The translations under genes and the position numbers were made by a program. The notes beneath the pieces were generated by a model, which worked only from the letters and a program-made list of their open reading frames with translations, was not told the DNA's origin and searched no databases. This document shows, in pieces, positions 1-13,899 of a stretch of DNA of 64,000 nucleotides (its first letter is position 1; every line of letters begins with the position of its first letter). Source of the DNA: Glandiceps talaboti (Eukaryota; Hemichordata; Enteropneusta; Spengelidae); the NCBI RefSeq assembly GCF_964340395.1, contig NC_135561.1:4485501-4549500 (forward strand), in the 5' to 3' direction.

Positions 1-394
1 CATCCATTTGATTGCCTATAATATGGCATCATTGCCTCTTGTGTTCATAGGTTTACATACACTCTTTTGATATTAATCTGAAGACAGGAAAATTGACCTC
101 GCGGTTCTTTGAATGAAAATATTGTCAATTAAAGTTAGTATCAGTCTAAAAGTTCATACAAAACATAACTCTTTAAAGATGTATATTCATCGATTATTGT
201 CATTTCTTGTTTAGACGATAATACAGGATGGTGCATATTGTATTTTATAGTCACATATATGCATACAGTTGTAGCCGTGTTAGTCAAATCGGAATATAGG
301 AAAAGAGCGCCATCGTGTTACTTACATGTAAAATATTAACAATATTCATACCATTACACTGAAATACAAAAACATGCTGTAGACAGACAGACAC
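1..394. other. AT-rich DNA, no gene seen
   Basis: Non-coding AT-rich sequence. No long open frame, tRNA or repeat structure is visible before the microsatellite block that follows. Confidence 0.6.
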
Positions 395-398
395 GATG

Positions 399-459
<61 letters not shown>

Positions 460-674
460 CACAACACATACGTACACACATGCAGGAATACATGTATACA
501 TACATACATACATACATACATACATACATACATACATACATACATACATACATGCATGCATACATACATACATACATACATACATACATACATACATACA
601 TACGTACATGCATACATACATACATACATACATACATACATACATACATACATACATACATACATACATACATG
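395..674. repeat. (GACA)n then (CATA)n microsatellite
   Basis: About 55 bp of (GACA)n followed, after a short spacer, by about 180 bp of (CATA)n with a few CATG and CGTA variants. Open frames across it are periodic translations of the repeat, not genes. Confidence 0.95.
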
Positions 675-1480
675 TACACTTGCCAAAATCAATATTACAT
701 AACAAATTGAACTCTCTAATAGTTACGTGGGAAGACCTTTGTTCATGAATACTCCTGCACAGGTGAGGTATGTATTTTTTCTATCGAACCATCGTTTTGT
801 TTCAAAATGTCATTGGTTCCTCAAACTCGAATTTGGTTATCTCCTTTAAAGGAAAATGCCCGCCAATAACATTTTTCTTGTAGTAGTTCATCTTTTCAGC
901 TTGTATCGAAGTAACATTATCGAGACTAGATCCTACAGCATGCATTGTTAACTTTGTGGTGTAGAGTATGCAATGTGTACTCTGTAGGCGTATGATGCAC
1001 CTATGATATTTGATTTGACCAAAGACGCTGTTTTTCTGATCATTATCAGAGGGATTCCCTACTTTGGGTAATCTTTCACTCTCAGCCGGAACCCTCTTTT
1101 AACGAATCTTCTCACATTTGCAAGTACCTATAATTAGGATGCCGAAAGGACCATGTAAGCTGTTTCGGTGATATATTTGTTCACTAAAAGTCACAGGTGT
1201 TGGTTTCCTATCTATGAAGGCACACTATATTGCAACAGTTCTCTTTTAAATCCAATCACGCCTAGACTTGAGGTGAACATGAAATAAACATTATAGGACG
1301 TTGTTTGTTAAAATAGCAATTATGAATAATAATATTATAAGTTTCAGTTGTTTTGGAATTCTGAAGGAAATAGTGCTTAAACGGATAACCAGTACGATCT
1401 CACACTCCATTTTATGCTACTTATTTACTTAGTTGAATATGATATTAATTCATTTATCAAATAAAGAGAAACATGTGACA
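675..1480. other. Non-coding, nothing recognised
   Basis: Unique-looking AT-rich sequence with no open frame of note and no recognisable element. Confidence 0.5.
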
Positions 1481-1695
1481 TGTCATTATGATTGTGTGTG
1501 ATATATTTGTGTGAATATGTCATATGCCATAATATCTGAATAGTGTGTGGTCTATTAATGTGTTATCTACCTGGTAATACGTGTGATCTACGTGTTGATA
1601 CATGTGATCTACGTATGATCTACGTGATGATATGTGTGGTCTAGGTTGTGATAACTGTGGTCTCCGTGGTGATCAATGTGATTTACGTAGTGTTA
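1481..1695. repeat. Degenerate tandem repeat, GTGATCTACGTG core
   Basis: Imperfect repeats of a roughly 17-24 bp unit built on TGTGATCTACGT and TGTGGTCTA variants. It looks like an old decayed minisatellite. Confidence 0.6.
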
Positions 1696-2510
1696 TGTTA
1701 AAGTTGTGTATATTTGTTTACAAGCTATTTGAAAATATCAAAAAACAGCATTTAATATATACTTAGCGATTCACTATTAGTCCTTGATAATATTACCCAA
1801 TTACTTCACTCAATGCTGAAGGCAAAGGCTGTATCATTTTTGAAATGTTCGTTTAAGCGAAACTCTATAACATCTTTATTAATCATGGTATATTTCCTCT
1901 TTGCACATACATGTATATGCTGTGGAGAAAACACGGGAAGAAGGTTGTTCAAAAGGATATATACAAAGGAAAGACTGTCAATAGATTTGATATTTTCTAA
2001 GACGGTTTGAGAAAAACCACCTATAAACATTGGATGGTATAACTACGACATCACTTTCTTATTTAGTTTGACAAGACTTTATTATAGATATAGAAAGGCG
2101 GTTTATTTCTGGACTTAAAGTGTAACCGGTGATAAGAATATAACGTGTTATCAGCAACTTGGTTTAGATATGAAATATGTGCTACTGATTAGGAAAGCTA
2201 AGTCACAGCAGGAGTTCAGGAAAGTCTGTTAGAAATAGAGCTAGGTATGTGCTATATTAAAGTATAATAACCAAATATTTTTTAATTATTTCTCACCGCC
2301 TTGTAGGTTTAGAATTGACATGACTTCATTATCAAAACCTGCAACGCATACCTTGAAACATCACTCTATTCAGAAGTATTTCGTCTCCAATTTCTGTTAT
2401 TAGTGTATAACAATGTCAGACATGTATATCGTGTTTAACCTAGAAATTATATCTAGTATACATTTCGCAAATAAGTTTCCACTCTACAAAACGCAACATT
2501 ACAACGACAG
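1696..2510. other. Non-coding, nothing recognised
   Basis: AT-rich sequence. The short open frames on both strands near 1.8-2.0 kb have no recognisable protein features. Confidence 0.5.
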
Positions 2511-2512
2511 GA

Positions 2513-2545
<33 letters not shown>

Positions 2546-2550
2546 GCAGC

Positions 2551-2599
<49 letters not shown>

Positions 2600-2613
2600 G
2601 CAGCAGCAACAGT
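2511..2613. repeat. (CAG)n/(CAA)n trinucleotide repeat
   Basis: Mixed CAG and CAA triplets spanning about 100 bp. All three frames on each strand stay open through it (poly-Ser/Asn, poly-Cys, poly-Val/Ala), which is the signature of a simple repeat. No flanking exon or splice context supports a polyglutamine gene here. Confidence 0.9.
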
Positions 2614-2734
2614 AATGTAATTGATTGCAAAGTATACGCGACTGAAGATGACACTTCGGCATAGCATCTGCGCAGTAAAATACCTGAACAATTTGAACAA
2701 TGTAGTATACTGAATTTTGTACAATAACACAATC

Positions 2735-2908
2735 TACCATATACTATTATATTATCAATTGTATAGTATGATATATGTTATCAATTATACATTGCGATAT
2801 ATATAATCCGTTTACTGATATAAATGATCAACTATTCTGTGATATATATAATCAAATGTACTAGATACTATCATAAAAAATCCACTATATACAAATAATC
2901 AAATATAC

Positions 2909-2998
<90 letters not shown>

Positions 2999-3060
2999 CC
3001 AACTATACACTATGATATAAATCAAATGTATATAATCACTGGCTATAAACATCAAACGTT
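2735..3060. repeat. AT-rich degenerate repeats around a (TA)n tract
   Basis: A perfect (TA)n tract runs from about 2,914 to 2,997. On both sides lie degenerate copies of a roughly 30-bp unit containing ACTATNNTATGATATA and ATAATCAA words. Confidence 0.8.
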
Positions 3061-4500
3061 TAGGTTTTGTGATATTGAGAACTAGTCATTACTATTAGTT
3101 ATGATATAAGTTGCTAAATTTAGTAACACATATTGTGACCCTGTTAATCTGCTCAGCATTCCTCATTCAATTTCGAGGATTTTATTCAAGTTATGGATAA
3201 AAAAGTAATTACGCCACTTCAAAGATTGGCGGTATATTATAATAGCAATATGTTTTTATTTGAAAGGTTACATTGTACCATCTATTTTATACTTGTAATT
3301 CAAAATGAATCTGTGCCTTTAATATGATATGCATTTTATGTTCGGCAATTTGTCATCTTGATAGCAACGACAAACGATCCGTATAGGTTAAAGTAGACAA
3401 TATGGTGCATAATTTAACATTGACATGTGATAATAGTGTAGTCTAAAAATCGGTTGCTATAGTTACTTTTCTCCTACTCGACGACTCTGAAAGTATACAC
3501 ACCGTTAAATCTGCGTTTTAGAGTGAGCAATCTAAATGCCAATCTTTATTTCAATCCGAGAACACATTTATACAGTGACCTGTTGTGTGCACCATGACAT
3601 CAAGTGTGCTATTAAGATGGTAGTTAACAAGTCATGCCTTTGTGTCTAACGAGAATGCAGTCATGTGCATCCAATACTTGAGAGAATGCGTCCAGTAGTG
3701 TGGGTGATTACTATCGTTCATTACGCAAGGACTCAGAAATGTTTTTGGCACTTGTCTATCACATTATGGACTAATACTTATTGGTACATTATGTTCAGCC
3801 ATTCACTTTGTGAATGTAAACATGCCCAAGTCTGGTCCAGCTCGTCGTCTATACATTTACATGTGGACATTGCGACAGTTATCGTCAGCAACTCCTTCAG
3901 GAGTACCACAGTGATTGGACACCAGAGGGCACGGTATACGATATATACATACTTGGACACCATTATTGAATGAAATAGACCAAAAGACGTATACAAGACA
4001 AATCGTACTTTCAATACTACTTTCACTATCACCACAGGGTCATGACTAGATAGTGTGACGTTTAGAGGAATGATAACGTTTCAAATTATTCTCCAAGAGT
4101 TTTTACTAAGAAATGCATTATTTTGTCTATTTTAGATTCAAGGTGAAAACTCGTCAATCGTCTTAGCAAATTCAACATTATTATCGACAAATACGTCAAT
4201 AAATGCCACAACCGTTAATAATATTGCGACCAACAAAATATTTTTTAAAAATGCAACCCACATTTTTGTAAAATAATAGACATCCCTAGCCTTATGAGAC
4301 AGACAACCATTTCGTTTTCTCGGGTAATATCATTTGCGTAACTAGACTATGTGAAATCAGGTAAAAAGGGAATTAACACGCTTGTTGGATTTTCACGCCG
4401 TGGCCAGGTGCACAGCACGGTGAAGTAATCCACCTTATCACATAACGTAATCAGGGATTACACACTTCGAAGGACATACTTCACTAAACTGATTATTTGG
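3061..4500. other. Non-coding, nothing recognised
   Basis: No gene, RNA or repeat supported. Small open frames on both strands at 3.66-4.03 kb overlap each other and lack any domain or splice support. Confidence 0.5.
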
Positions 4501-4700
4501 ACAAGAACGACGATGATGGATGAATGAATGAGGGATGAAGGGATGGATGCAGGGAGCAAAAGATGGGTGGGGTGATGGATGAATGGATGGGTGGTACGTA
4601 GATGGAGGAGTTTTGTATGTATGTATGTATGTATGTATGTATGTATGTATGTATGTATGTATGTATGTATGTATGTATGTACGTACGTACGTACGTACGT
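4501..4700. repeat. GATG-rich degenerate repeat, (GTAT)n, (ACGT)n
   Basis: Degenerate GATG/GATGGATGAATG repeats pass into about 65 bp of (GTAT)n and end in about 20 bp of self-complementary (ACGT)n. Confidence 0.9.
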
Positions 4701-7593
4701 GATGAGTAACCAAGAAAAGTGCCACATGTGATGGGAGAAATGTACAACAATTGCTAAATCAACACGTAATAGTAAACTATTGTGAGATCTATCATTTACA
4801 GAAGCGTAAATGGCTACAGCATGGTATACAAGGATGACTATTTATCAATTTCATTATGTTTATTTATTATTAACAATAGCTTTTCGATAACCTCCGTGTT
4901 AAATCTCGGCATATCACGAAAGTAACAATTTACAAGTTGTCATCAAGTATAAATTCTTTCAAATCTTCATATTGAGCTAAACCACTTGATCAAACTAACT
5001 GCTGTGAATGGCTCAATACTGTAGTTTACGCCAAGATTAAGCCATTTTTAACTGTCAGACGACACATTTTTAGAACTCCCCCGACAAGGCCTGTTCAAGG
5101 TCAGTCACCTCAACTATCATGCAATTGTAGATACACACTGTATAATGTATATTACAGAAAACAGACACGATACTTATTTTTCTAAGTCTCATCTCAGCGT
5201 TATTGATAGTTACCCGCTTGTCTTGTTGTTCTCTAATGGTATAAGCACAGAGTGACGTATGCATACTAGTTGGCTATGTTCAAAATAGCATAATACTTTT
5301 AAAATCAAATCATAGGAACGAATCAAGTAGAAAATGGGTTAAATCCTCAAGTCCTAAATGAGTTTCAAAACTAACACCTGAATATTGTTAAACACTTTGA
5401 CTTTGATTCCACTGTTATCATTGTGATTTGCACCATGAATAACATTGATGGGATTTACATACATCCACAAATTATCAAATTATACACACAGTTTCGAGTA
5501 TAAAGATGAAACTTAACGACCAGTATATATGACATTATGTAAGTGTGTGCCAACGACCTCTGCTCAATCATTAAACGTTCTCTTTTTATCTTAATCCAAT
5601 GTTTATGTTCTTCATTTTCAGGATATAATTAGTATTTTTATGAAACAAAAAAAAATGTTTCTATATCTACGTTCTTTGCCATTAATTTCATACATTATCA
5701 CAGCGTTTAGAACTAGTCGTTTAGGCATTTTCCCTTCTTGTAAATAGCAGACGCACTGAGTTGTTTCAACTCTCACACAGAACAACATTTGATTAAACTT
5801 CGAAGTAATGTAGATACTGGAGGCTGACTATTCAAAAGAAATCCTTGTTTTTTATAAAGAGCGTCTTAGGTACATTTTTCGCGCCAAAGTAAATATACGA
5901 AAGTGAATAACGACAGAATAATGTGCTGAGGATAAATTACGGTTTTGACACATATGTTATGCATTGTTCTACATTGAACACGGGAATCGGTATGCATGCA
6001 TACACAAATCACAACAAAATGTATGTTCCTATTAGAATCACATCTAAATACAGTACATAGGTAGAAATTTGCACCATTTATTTACTTAATTCTGTTAATA
6101 TATTGTAAGATATGGGAATAGAAAAGTGGCCAAAAGATAGCAAATATCTCTTAAATACCACCATATTACGGCAAACCAGATCATTTCGGCTTGTACTGTA
6201 GTAATGTGTCGCTTTAAGGACTTATTGCTATGTATTTGTTATATTCAATAGTGTATACATTATTTGCACAAACTGCGGAAGTTTTTCTTTACAGAGGGAA
6301 TATAGATTTTCGGTCAACTGATACCAAATGAATGAAATTAATTATGTATATGACTGAACGAATCGATAATATGTAAAAGCTTTGTACTTTATACGCCAGT
6401 TATATCATGTACATGTACGCCATTGATATTGCACTCGATGCACAAGTCAAATCAAGTAAATAAATACCATTATTTGAAGATGAAACTAACTCACCAGACA
6501 GCCTGTTAGTCAGCTATGTGTTGGTAGACGGCTATACAGGTGGTGTTATAAAGAGTACTGATAACCGGATATGTGTATAAGACTTTATCATAAGCTACCA
6601 TCATGCTCTATGTCCGTTGTCGACAGCATCACCTCCTGCAATGAATGAGATGGGAAATGGTAAACTAAAACTGACATGATCGCAAATTAGTATGCAACAA
6701 TTCCGTGCTGAGTACAACATCTAAATATATACTTTAATAGAAAGAAAAGTTAATTGAGACTTTGAAAACGAATGTAACTCTCAGCATGTTAGATTATTAC
6801 CTACACATTTAAAAATGGAACAGTCGCAACAATCCAATTAGAGCGATGACAGGTTAGTGGGCGGTCATTCACCACTCAAACCTTTGTGAAGGAGAATGTG
6901 CGCATGAATAACCAACGGGTGACAAAAGCAATGATAGATTATTATTACGTTGTAACAATGCCAAATAAAAGATAAACAGGCTTAATGATGTTTGCTGACT
7001 TAAAACCATAATATTATATCAAACCACTTTCTCTCTTTTGGGCTCGACTTAAAACGCTTAAAACGTTAAAACGCTTCCAATCGTTTCCCTCCAGTCTGTA
7101 TATAGACCGCCGGAAAAGAGTGTACATTGTAACTAGAGAGTGAGTGTCATATATGCAGTAAACAAATAGACGAGCAGTTTCCCAAAACTTCATCTAACAA
7201 GCAAACACATTCAAATAGACTTTTCACGCTAGGAGGTTGCCTTTTACAATCTATTTGTCATATCATACTGTTAAATATTACTGTTTTTAAACACAACTAG
7301 CATTTCTGCCATCACGTGACCCTGTTTTTGAAAGCTAAGTCATGCGCTTGCATTTAATGAACAATTTTCCATCAAAAGATTCATCGGCTAACCTTTAGTA
7401 ACGCCAAGGGCTATACTACTGAAATTTCCCGACGTTTATAAAAATGGTGTTGACGCCACGTGGTGTTATTCACAAGGCGTGAGTTAATTCCCAACTATAT
7501 ATTAGTAAGCTTGAAGGCTTCGTACCAAGTCGAACTGTAGATAAGACGTCATTTGTCCTTCACTCAACACTTATGCATATATAAATAATACTG

Positions 7594-7598
<5 letters not shown>
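4701..7598. other. Long non-coding stretch, nothing recognised
   Basis: About 2.9 kb of AT-rich sequence with no open frame above about 65 codons and no recognisable transposon, RNA gene or array. Confidence 0.5.

Positions 7599-7648
<50 letters not shown>
7599..7648. repeat. (TA)n microsatellite
   Basis: Perfect TA dinucleotide tract of about 50 bp. A short TA tract next to TGGGGTGG words at 7,795-7,835 and partly repeated TATCATNNAATCGTT words lie just downstream. Confidence 0.95.
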
Positions 7649-7651
<3 letters not shown>

Positions 7652-8375
7652 GTATACACCTTCAATTTGAATATATACAATTGAGGTGCATACAACTTAT
7701 ACACTTAGTATTGTGATGGCAGCACACACGGACTGCATAGACGAATCATTTCTGAGATAGTTATTTAGAGGGCAACCCTTACTGGGGTGAAATATATATA
7801 TATTGGGGTGGGGACGATACTATCATGGGGTGGTTCTATCATATAATCGTTTACTCTAGTGGACTAGATCTCTCGACACTGACCCTATTATGGGATAGTT
7901 TTATCATAAAATCGTTATCCCCCAATGGACATATTTCAACGCAGTAGGTATAAATTGAAGTTGCGGGTATGTCTGTTAATGAGAAAGAAACGTTAGTGTC
8001 GAATGTCGATCTCAGCTTGTAGGTCGTGGAATGTTATTTTCACATTTCTAAAGAATGTAAATATCTGACACCCTCTGGAAGATGAAATCCTTTACCCCCG
8101 GAATGCCGTCTTTAAAAATCGCTTGTTGGACTTGGCCGCCTTCAAATCTGTCTCTATATGGTAAAACTATTTCTCGCTATGAACGTGACAGTTATAATGC
8201 AATTTAAAATATTTTAAACGTAACAACTTGAAAATAACATCTTATGAAGTGGATTGGTCGTCTACATTACATCGAAATTGAGTATTCTTTATAGGTAATA
8301 TGCACATATCAAACAATTGATTAATGTTTCACAAAAGTGGTATGCAAATCGCTTAACTGAATCACATGAATGTTT

Positions 8376-8612
8376 TGTGTGTATGTGTGTATGTATGTAT
8401 GTATGTATGTATGTATGTATGTATGTATGTATGTATGTATGTATGTATGTATGTATGTATGTATGTGTGTGTGTGTGTGCTTGTATGTATGTATGTATGT
8501 ATGTATGTATGTATGTATGTATGTATGTATGCATGCATGTATGTATGTATGTATGTATGTATGTATGTATGTATGTATGTATGTATGTATGTATGTATGT
8601 ATGTATGTATGT
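8376..8612. repeat. (GTAT)n microsatellite
   Basis: About 235 bp of (GTAT)n, interrupted once by a (GT)n patch near 8,465-8,480 and by GCATGCAT variants. The long open frames on both strands are artefacts of the four-base period. Confidence 0.97.
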
Positions 8613-8994
8613 GAGTGGCATATACAGACAGATAGACTGAATTATAACCAAGACATGCATTTTTAATTGGTAAATAAGACCAATATAGAGAAATTTCATG
8701 CAATGAAGCATTCCAAGAATGGTCATATGGATTATTCATTTGCTATAGTGTGATCAAATTGAAACCAGGCATGGACGCACATAAATCTAATTCCTATTAA
8801 GCAAAGTAAATATCGGAAAGGTTAACCGGTTAAACATCACGAATATCACCTCCACATTTAGCTTGATTAAATTTCACATTTCTATACATGCTCACTTTGT
8901 AATTCAACGTAGATGTGTACTTTCTTGTTATTTTCTCTAAACTTAATTATACTCACTCGTGTGCAATAAGGATAATATATGTTGTTAAATCTAT

Positions 8995-9069
8995 GTATGT
9001 ATGTATGTATGTATGTATGTATGTATGTATGTATGTATGTATGTATGTATGTATGTATGTATGTATGTA

Positions 9070-9126
<57 letters not shown>

Positions 9127-9133
9127 ATGTATG

Positions 9134-9164
<31 letters not shown>

Positions 9165-9277
9165 TGTATGTACAGGGCACGTATGTATGTATGTATGTAT
9201 GTATGTATGTATGTATGTATGTATGTATGTATGTATGTATGTATGTATGTATGTATGTATGTATGTATGTATGTATG

Positions 9278-9307
<30 letters not shown>
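8995..9307. repeat. (GTAT)n/(GT)n microsatellite
   Basis: About 310 bp: (GTAT)n, a 36-bp (GT)n core, more (GTAT)n, a short unique break at about 9,162-9,180, then about 125 bp of (GTAT)n. Confidence 0.97.
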
Positions 9308-9308
<1 letters not shown>

Positions 9309-9726
9309 TATGTGTACAGAAATATAGTTCAACAATTATAATCTTCAAAATTAGCAAATACCCAATTAAAACCTTTGAGGTATAGTAGTGACATGAATTT
9401 CACATTGACAACCAATATCTTTAATGACAAGATTGAAGCCCATTAACAGCTACTTTTCATTTTGCAGAATCAACATTCAAACAAAATCGGGTGCTATGTT
9501 TGTTCTGATTTCTCACAAACACTAGTCGATGTGTATGAAATCGTCAAATCAGTGTAGTAAAGAGTTTGTATTACTAGATAGAGGGCATCATGTGTGAATA
9601 GTGTAACCTTAGCAACATTTATCAACCATTATGGTGAATTCAAACCACATACTGTCATGACAACCCATAGAACGGAAGATGTATTCTTTACTCAAACCAT
9701 ATTGCAATGTGTTATTCCAATACATA

Positions 9727-9732
9727 CAAAAT

Positions 9733-9767
<35 letters not shown>

Positions 9768-9981
9768 TACATACATGTACATACATACATACATACGTAC
9801 GTACGTACGTACACACACACACATACATACATACATACATGCATACATACATACATACATGCAGACATACATACATACATACATACATACATACATACAC
9901 ACACACACATACATACATACATACATACATACATACATACATACATACATACATACATACATACATACATACATACATACA
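9727..9981. repeat. (CATA)n/(CA)n/(CGTA)n compound microsatellite
   Basis: Opposite-orientation (CATA)n with embedded (CA)n runs and a (CGTA)n patch near 9,797-9,812. The neighbouring 8.4 and 9.0 kb blocks read (GTAT)n on this strand, so blocks alternate in orientation. Confidence 0.97.
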
Positions 9982-10530
9982 GGTTGCTGTCGCATAAAAG
10001 TATCACTTTTCAATGATTGTCATAACAACGTAAGGGTGTATTCTGATTTAATATCATTGAAACAAATACTTGCAAAATTGATAGCCATTATTTGGGACAT
10101 AACAAAATGGAATAATTTATTTTGTATATTATCACATCAAATTGTGAATTGACAAGTGATGTACGTCTCCTACACAAAAAAAATATAAAAAAATATGGTA
10201 ACCTATTTATAAGAACACTTGAAATATGATGGAAAACAATGATGCAAGCTAAACTTTGTTGACAGTAAATGAAGGATTATCCTTTTTTCAAACCTTTAGT
10301 TATGAAGGTCATATAGTTTTATAAATGTACATAAATAATAGCACTTTAATATAGATTGATTATTATATTTCTATTCATCGACCAAATGTTTATTCTGTAT
10401 CACCTCCTAAATAAGCTAGCGTGTATTGATAAATGATGCCATTTCGCGACTAAATTAAATACACACTACAGGTTCTTATTGTAACTATATATTTTGAAAG
10501 TTAGCAGAGGCGTCTCATTGGGCAGCCTCA
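9982..10530. other. Non-coding, nothing recognised
   Basis: AT-rich spacer between microsatellites with no supported feature. Confidence 0.5.
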
Positions 10531-10531
10531 G

Positions 10532-10610
<79 letters not shown>
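10531..10610. repeat. (CA)n(TA)n compound microsatellite
   Basis: About 38 bp of (CA)n joined directly to about 40 bp of (TA)n. Confidence 0.95.
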
Positions 10611-10613
<3 letters not shown>

Positions 10614-10904
10614 ACATCCTTTAACTGATTGTGCCATTTCTATCTAAAGAGTACCTCTTCTAGTAATAGCCTTAAATCGGACGTTTACGATGACAAATGG
10701 TGGTCTATTAAATGTAATTGTGTGAATTGGGTAGTGTGAACAACGTCTACTGGTTAAGAATTTCAAATATTGGTATCAACAGTGCTTAATGGCACAGCAT
10801 TCTCAGTGCGTGTATATATGTGAATGCATGTGTCTCTATATGTGCATATGTCTATCTCTGTGTGCATGTGTCTGTCTCTGTGTATACGTTTCTTTGTGGC
10901 CGTG

Positions 10905-10972
10905 TGTGTGTATGTATGTATGTATGTATGTATGTATGTATGTATGTATGTATGTATGTATGTGTGTATGTA

Positions 10973-11003
<31 letters not shown>

Positions 11004-11090
11004 ATGTATGTATGTATGTATGTATGTATGTATGTATGTATGTATGTATGTATGTATGTGTGTGTATGTATGTATGTTTGTTTGTTTGTT
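10905..11090. repeat. (GTAT)n microsatellite with (GT)n interruptions
   Basis: About 185 bp of (GTAT)n with short (GT)n patches. It degrades into GTTT repeats at the 3' side. Confidence 0.95.
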
Positions 11091-11242
11091 CGTTCCTGGT
11101 CCGTTTAAAATAATATAATAAATTCCGGAGTTCAGTCTCGTTTGGCAACATTTTAGTTCGCCATAGCTAACAGTAAACGGTGACCATATTGGATTCTGAA
11201 GTTTATCATTTAGACTTGTATTTCTAATAATTGTACTGTTTT

Positions 11243-11383
11243 GTATGTATGTATGTATGTATGTATGTATGTATGTATGTATGTATGTATGTATGTATGT
11301 ATGTATGTATGTATGTATGTATGTATGTATGTATGTATGTATGTATGTATGTATGTATGTATGTATGTATGTATGTATGTATG

Positions 11384-11413
<30 letters not shown>
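11243..11413. repeat. (GTAT)n microsatellite, uninterrupted
   Basis: About 170 bp of essentially perfect (GTAT)n, one of the purest tracts in the window, which suggests recent expansion. Confidence 0.97.
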
Positions 11414-11414
<1 letters not shown>

Positions 11415-11547
11415 TTGCACCCACCCTCCCCTTATTGTTTTTCTTTAACTGAGAATGGATGATTAATTAACAAAGTGCCGGCAAATGTTGAAGAGTTTTA
11501 TTCCGAGAGATTAAATCTTTACTTTTTTTCTACACAACAACAACAAT

Positions 11548-11579
11548 AATCATATCATATCATATCATATCATATCATT
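11548..11579. repeat. (ATCAT)n pentanucleotide repeat
   Basis: About six tandem copies of a five-base ATCAT/CATAT unit. Confidence 0.9.
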
Positions 11580-13899
11580 CAAGTTCACGTGAACCTTCGA
11601 GATTATGAGGTGATTATATTTTCAATACAATTGAAAATCCATTCAATATGAAAACATAAAACGCAATGAAAAAACTGCACACGCGATATACTAAATATTG
11701 TCTGCGTCATCTTTCCATGTGTGTCAAACATAAGACATATAGTCGCCTACAGTACAGTGAACGGCTTATTTTTGTCTTATATCGGTTCATTTTGTAGTTG
11801 TTGGCCATGAATAATTTGATATAAGGTCTATCAAATTTTCTCGCTCTCAACCATAATAGTATTAATACTACATAAATCTGTTAATTCTTCTCATAGATTT
11901 CTTCGGTATGTCCTTTTCTGAAATAATACAAAGTTTTCGCTTCCAGTGCTCACACACTGATACACTGCACTGTGTAGATTATTAGCAGCAAATAACAAAT
12001 CGACAAACTTCAAATTGTCCAACAATCAGGGAGATTTCATAGTTTATTATTTGAGGTGTTTAGTCACCTGAGGAAGGGCTGAGCTCTGAACATCGTGTCT
12101 AATAAAATGAAGTTTCAGGAATTGTACATGTGGCGTCTACATTTTGTATTCAAGTTAAAGTTTACATAGCGAAAATGCTTGTTACTTCATTGACTTCTTT
12201 TAAGTGACCAATTTTGTTAATTTACAGTAGGATAGATTTCCAAAATAGTATATCTCTACAAAATAACAGTTTTAATACATTATGAATATCGTTTTACAAA
12301 GGTTTCACTCCTTGCAGGAGGGACTTTCCAAACAATACAAGTTAAATACCCTTTACTTGTAATGAAAACTGCCACGTCACCTATAGTCATTAGGGTTAAC
12401 GTAGACTCACTATTTTATACATAATTATAGTTATATGTCACCTGTCACCAATCTCGCATTCTGATTGGTCGAGAGCCCTGCTGATATGCAGGCATATTTT
12501 TCACCAACAGCCGTATTGTTGCTTGACTTGAGCTTGACCTCTCGCAGCAAGATATGGAGCGGTGTTTGGCAAATAACATGTACTTATCTTATGTATTAAG
12601 TGTTGAAAATTCATGATTTGAGTTAGGATAGAACTCATGATTTGACTCATGATACACAAATGCTTATCTAAAGTACAAGTTTTGAAAGATTTCCTGGAAG
12701 ATAAACAATGTTGCTAATATCTGCACTCTAATTTACTGCGGAAGCTGGGTCACTGTTACCTACGATTTAAAAGACATGAAACCTTCGAATTCCTGACTGA
12801 TGGAAAATTTGATGAGAATAGTTTAACAATACAATGAAGCAGTTAACTAGAACAAACAAGAAATACAAACTAATCTCACACATCAAACAAAAGTGACATT
12901 TCGTTGAACAAGCGTTTTCATTTACTAGACTGATAGGAAATCCGATAATAGCTTGACAGAATTGCTGGAAGCATATACATGATAACTAATTTCACTGCTT
13001 ACCTTATAGGCAATACTTTATCACAATTCTGCAGAGACAACTGACAGCATTGTTACCAACGGCTATCAAATCGATGACACCTTCCTTCCCGTCTTGCTTT
13101 CATCTGATCAATCCCTAATTGTCCAAGTAATGGAAAGCCAGTACAGTTAAGTTTGTGAAACATTACGTTTTGAAACATGTAAAGTGGCAATTGTATATAA
13201 TAAGTGGTCAGATGACTATGTATTAATCTATATAGTTGATGAAAATCAAATGTGACACGTATACGTTCGCGCGAAAAGTAGTTATTTTACTAAAAGTCAC
13301 TGTGGTTCTGTATAACGTCCACTACTCAAATGACGTCTTGTACCGTTGCGGTATTAAAAATATACTTACAAGACCACGAGGGGATCACATCGACACGTCT
13401 TGAATAACAACTCTAGAATGTCAACAAAGTTACCTTTTTCCACCGAATGGAATATGAAATTCGCATACAGTGACACATTTGAGATGTATACACTATTGAT
13501 AATTTCAGCGGTACATGTATAAGACGTCATGGTTCGTCGCCGATTCGAACGTTATCATTGATTCTGAGAATGCTGTTGATTAACAACCTAGATTTAAACT
13601 ATGATTGATATGAGATATGCAGTTATTCGTCAACATGCAAGCCAAAACTCTGACAAAACAATGCATAGGTATCAGCACCACTATTTGATAATACGAACGA
13701 TATTTCACAATTGTATAGAGCCCCCTCTATCGGGCAGGGCAGATGTAACCTTCTCACTAAATTTATATTGGCGTTTATTGCGTGACTATCATTTTCTGTA
13801 TCTAAGTTAGTTACATACTTATTTTATACATAATCCACATTAATGATATACTGTAACAATGTTTACGTTTTTTATCCAATGACATTATTTCTAGTTTTG
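11580..13899. other. Non-coding, nothing firmly recognised
   Basis: About 2.3 kb without a supportable gene. A CTGAGGA...GAAC hammerhead-like motif lies at about 12,070-12,093 (see rejected items). The 69-codon open frame at 13.6 kb has no recognisable features. Confidence 0.45.

Noticed and set aside
2440-2740. Poly-Cys, poly-Leu, poly-Val or poly-Ser/Asn proteins
   Set aside because: All are frames of one CAG/CAA repeat. No exon borders or conservation argue for coding.
8289-11452. Many long His/Thr/Tyr- or Met/Tyr/Val/Cys-rich open frames on both strands
   Set aside because: They are periodic translations of (CATA)n/(GTAT)n repeats, open in several frames at once, with no start, splice or domain support. 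The same applies to similar frames near 0.3, 4.5, 9.7, 15.8, 33.6, 37.5, 40.4 and 50 kb.
12062-12100. Hammerhead-ribozyme-like CTGAGGA, 5-bp stem II, GAAC
   Set aside because: The essential GAAA is GAAC and no convincing stems I and III close around it, so at most it is a decayed element end.
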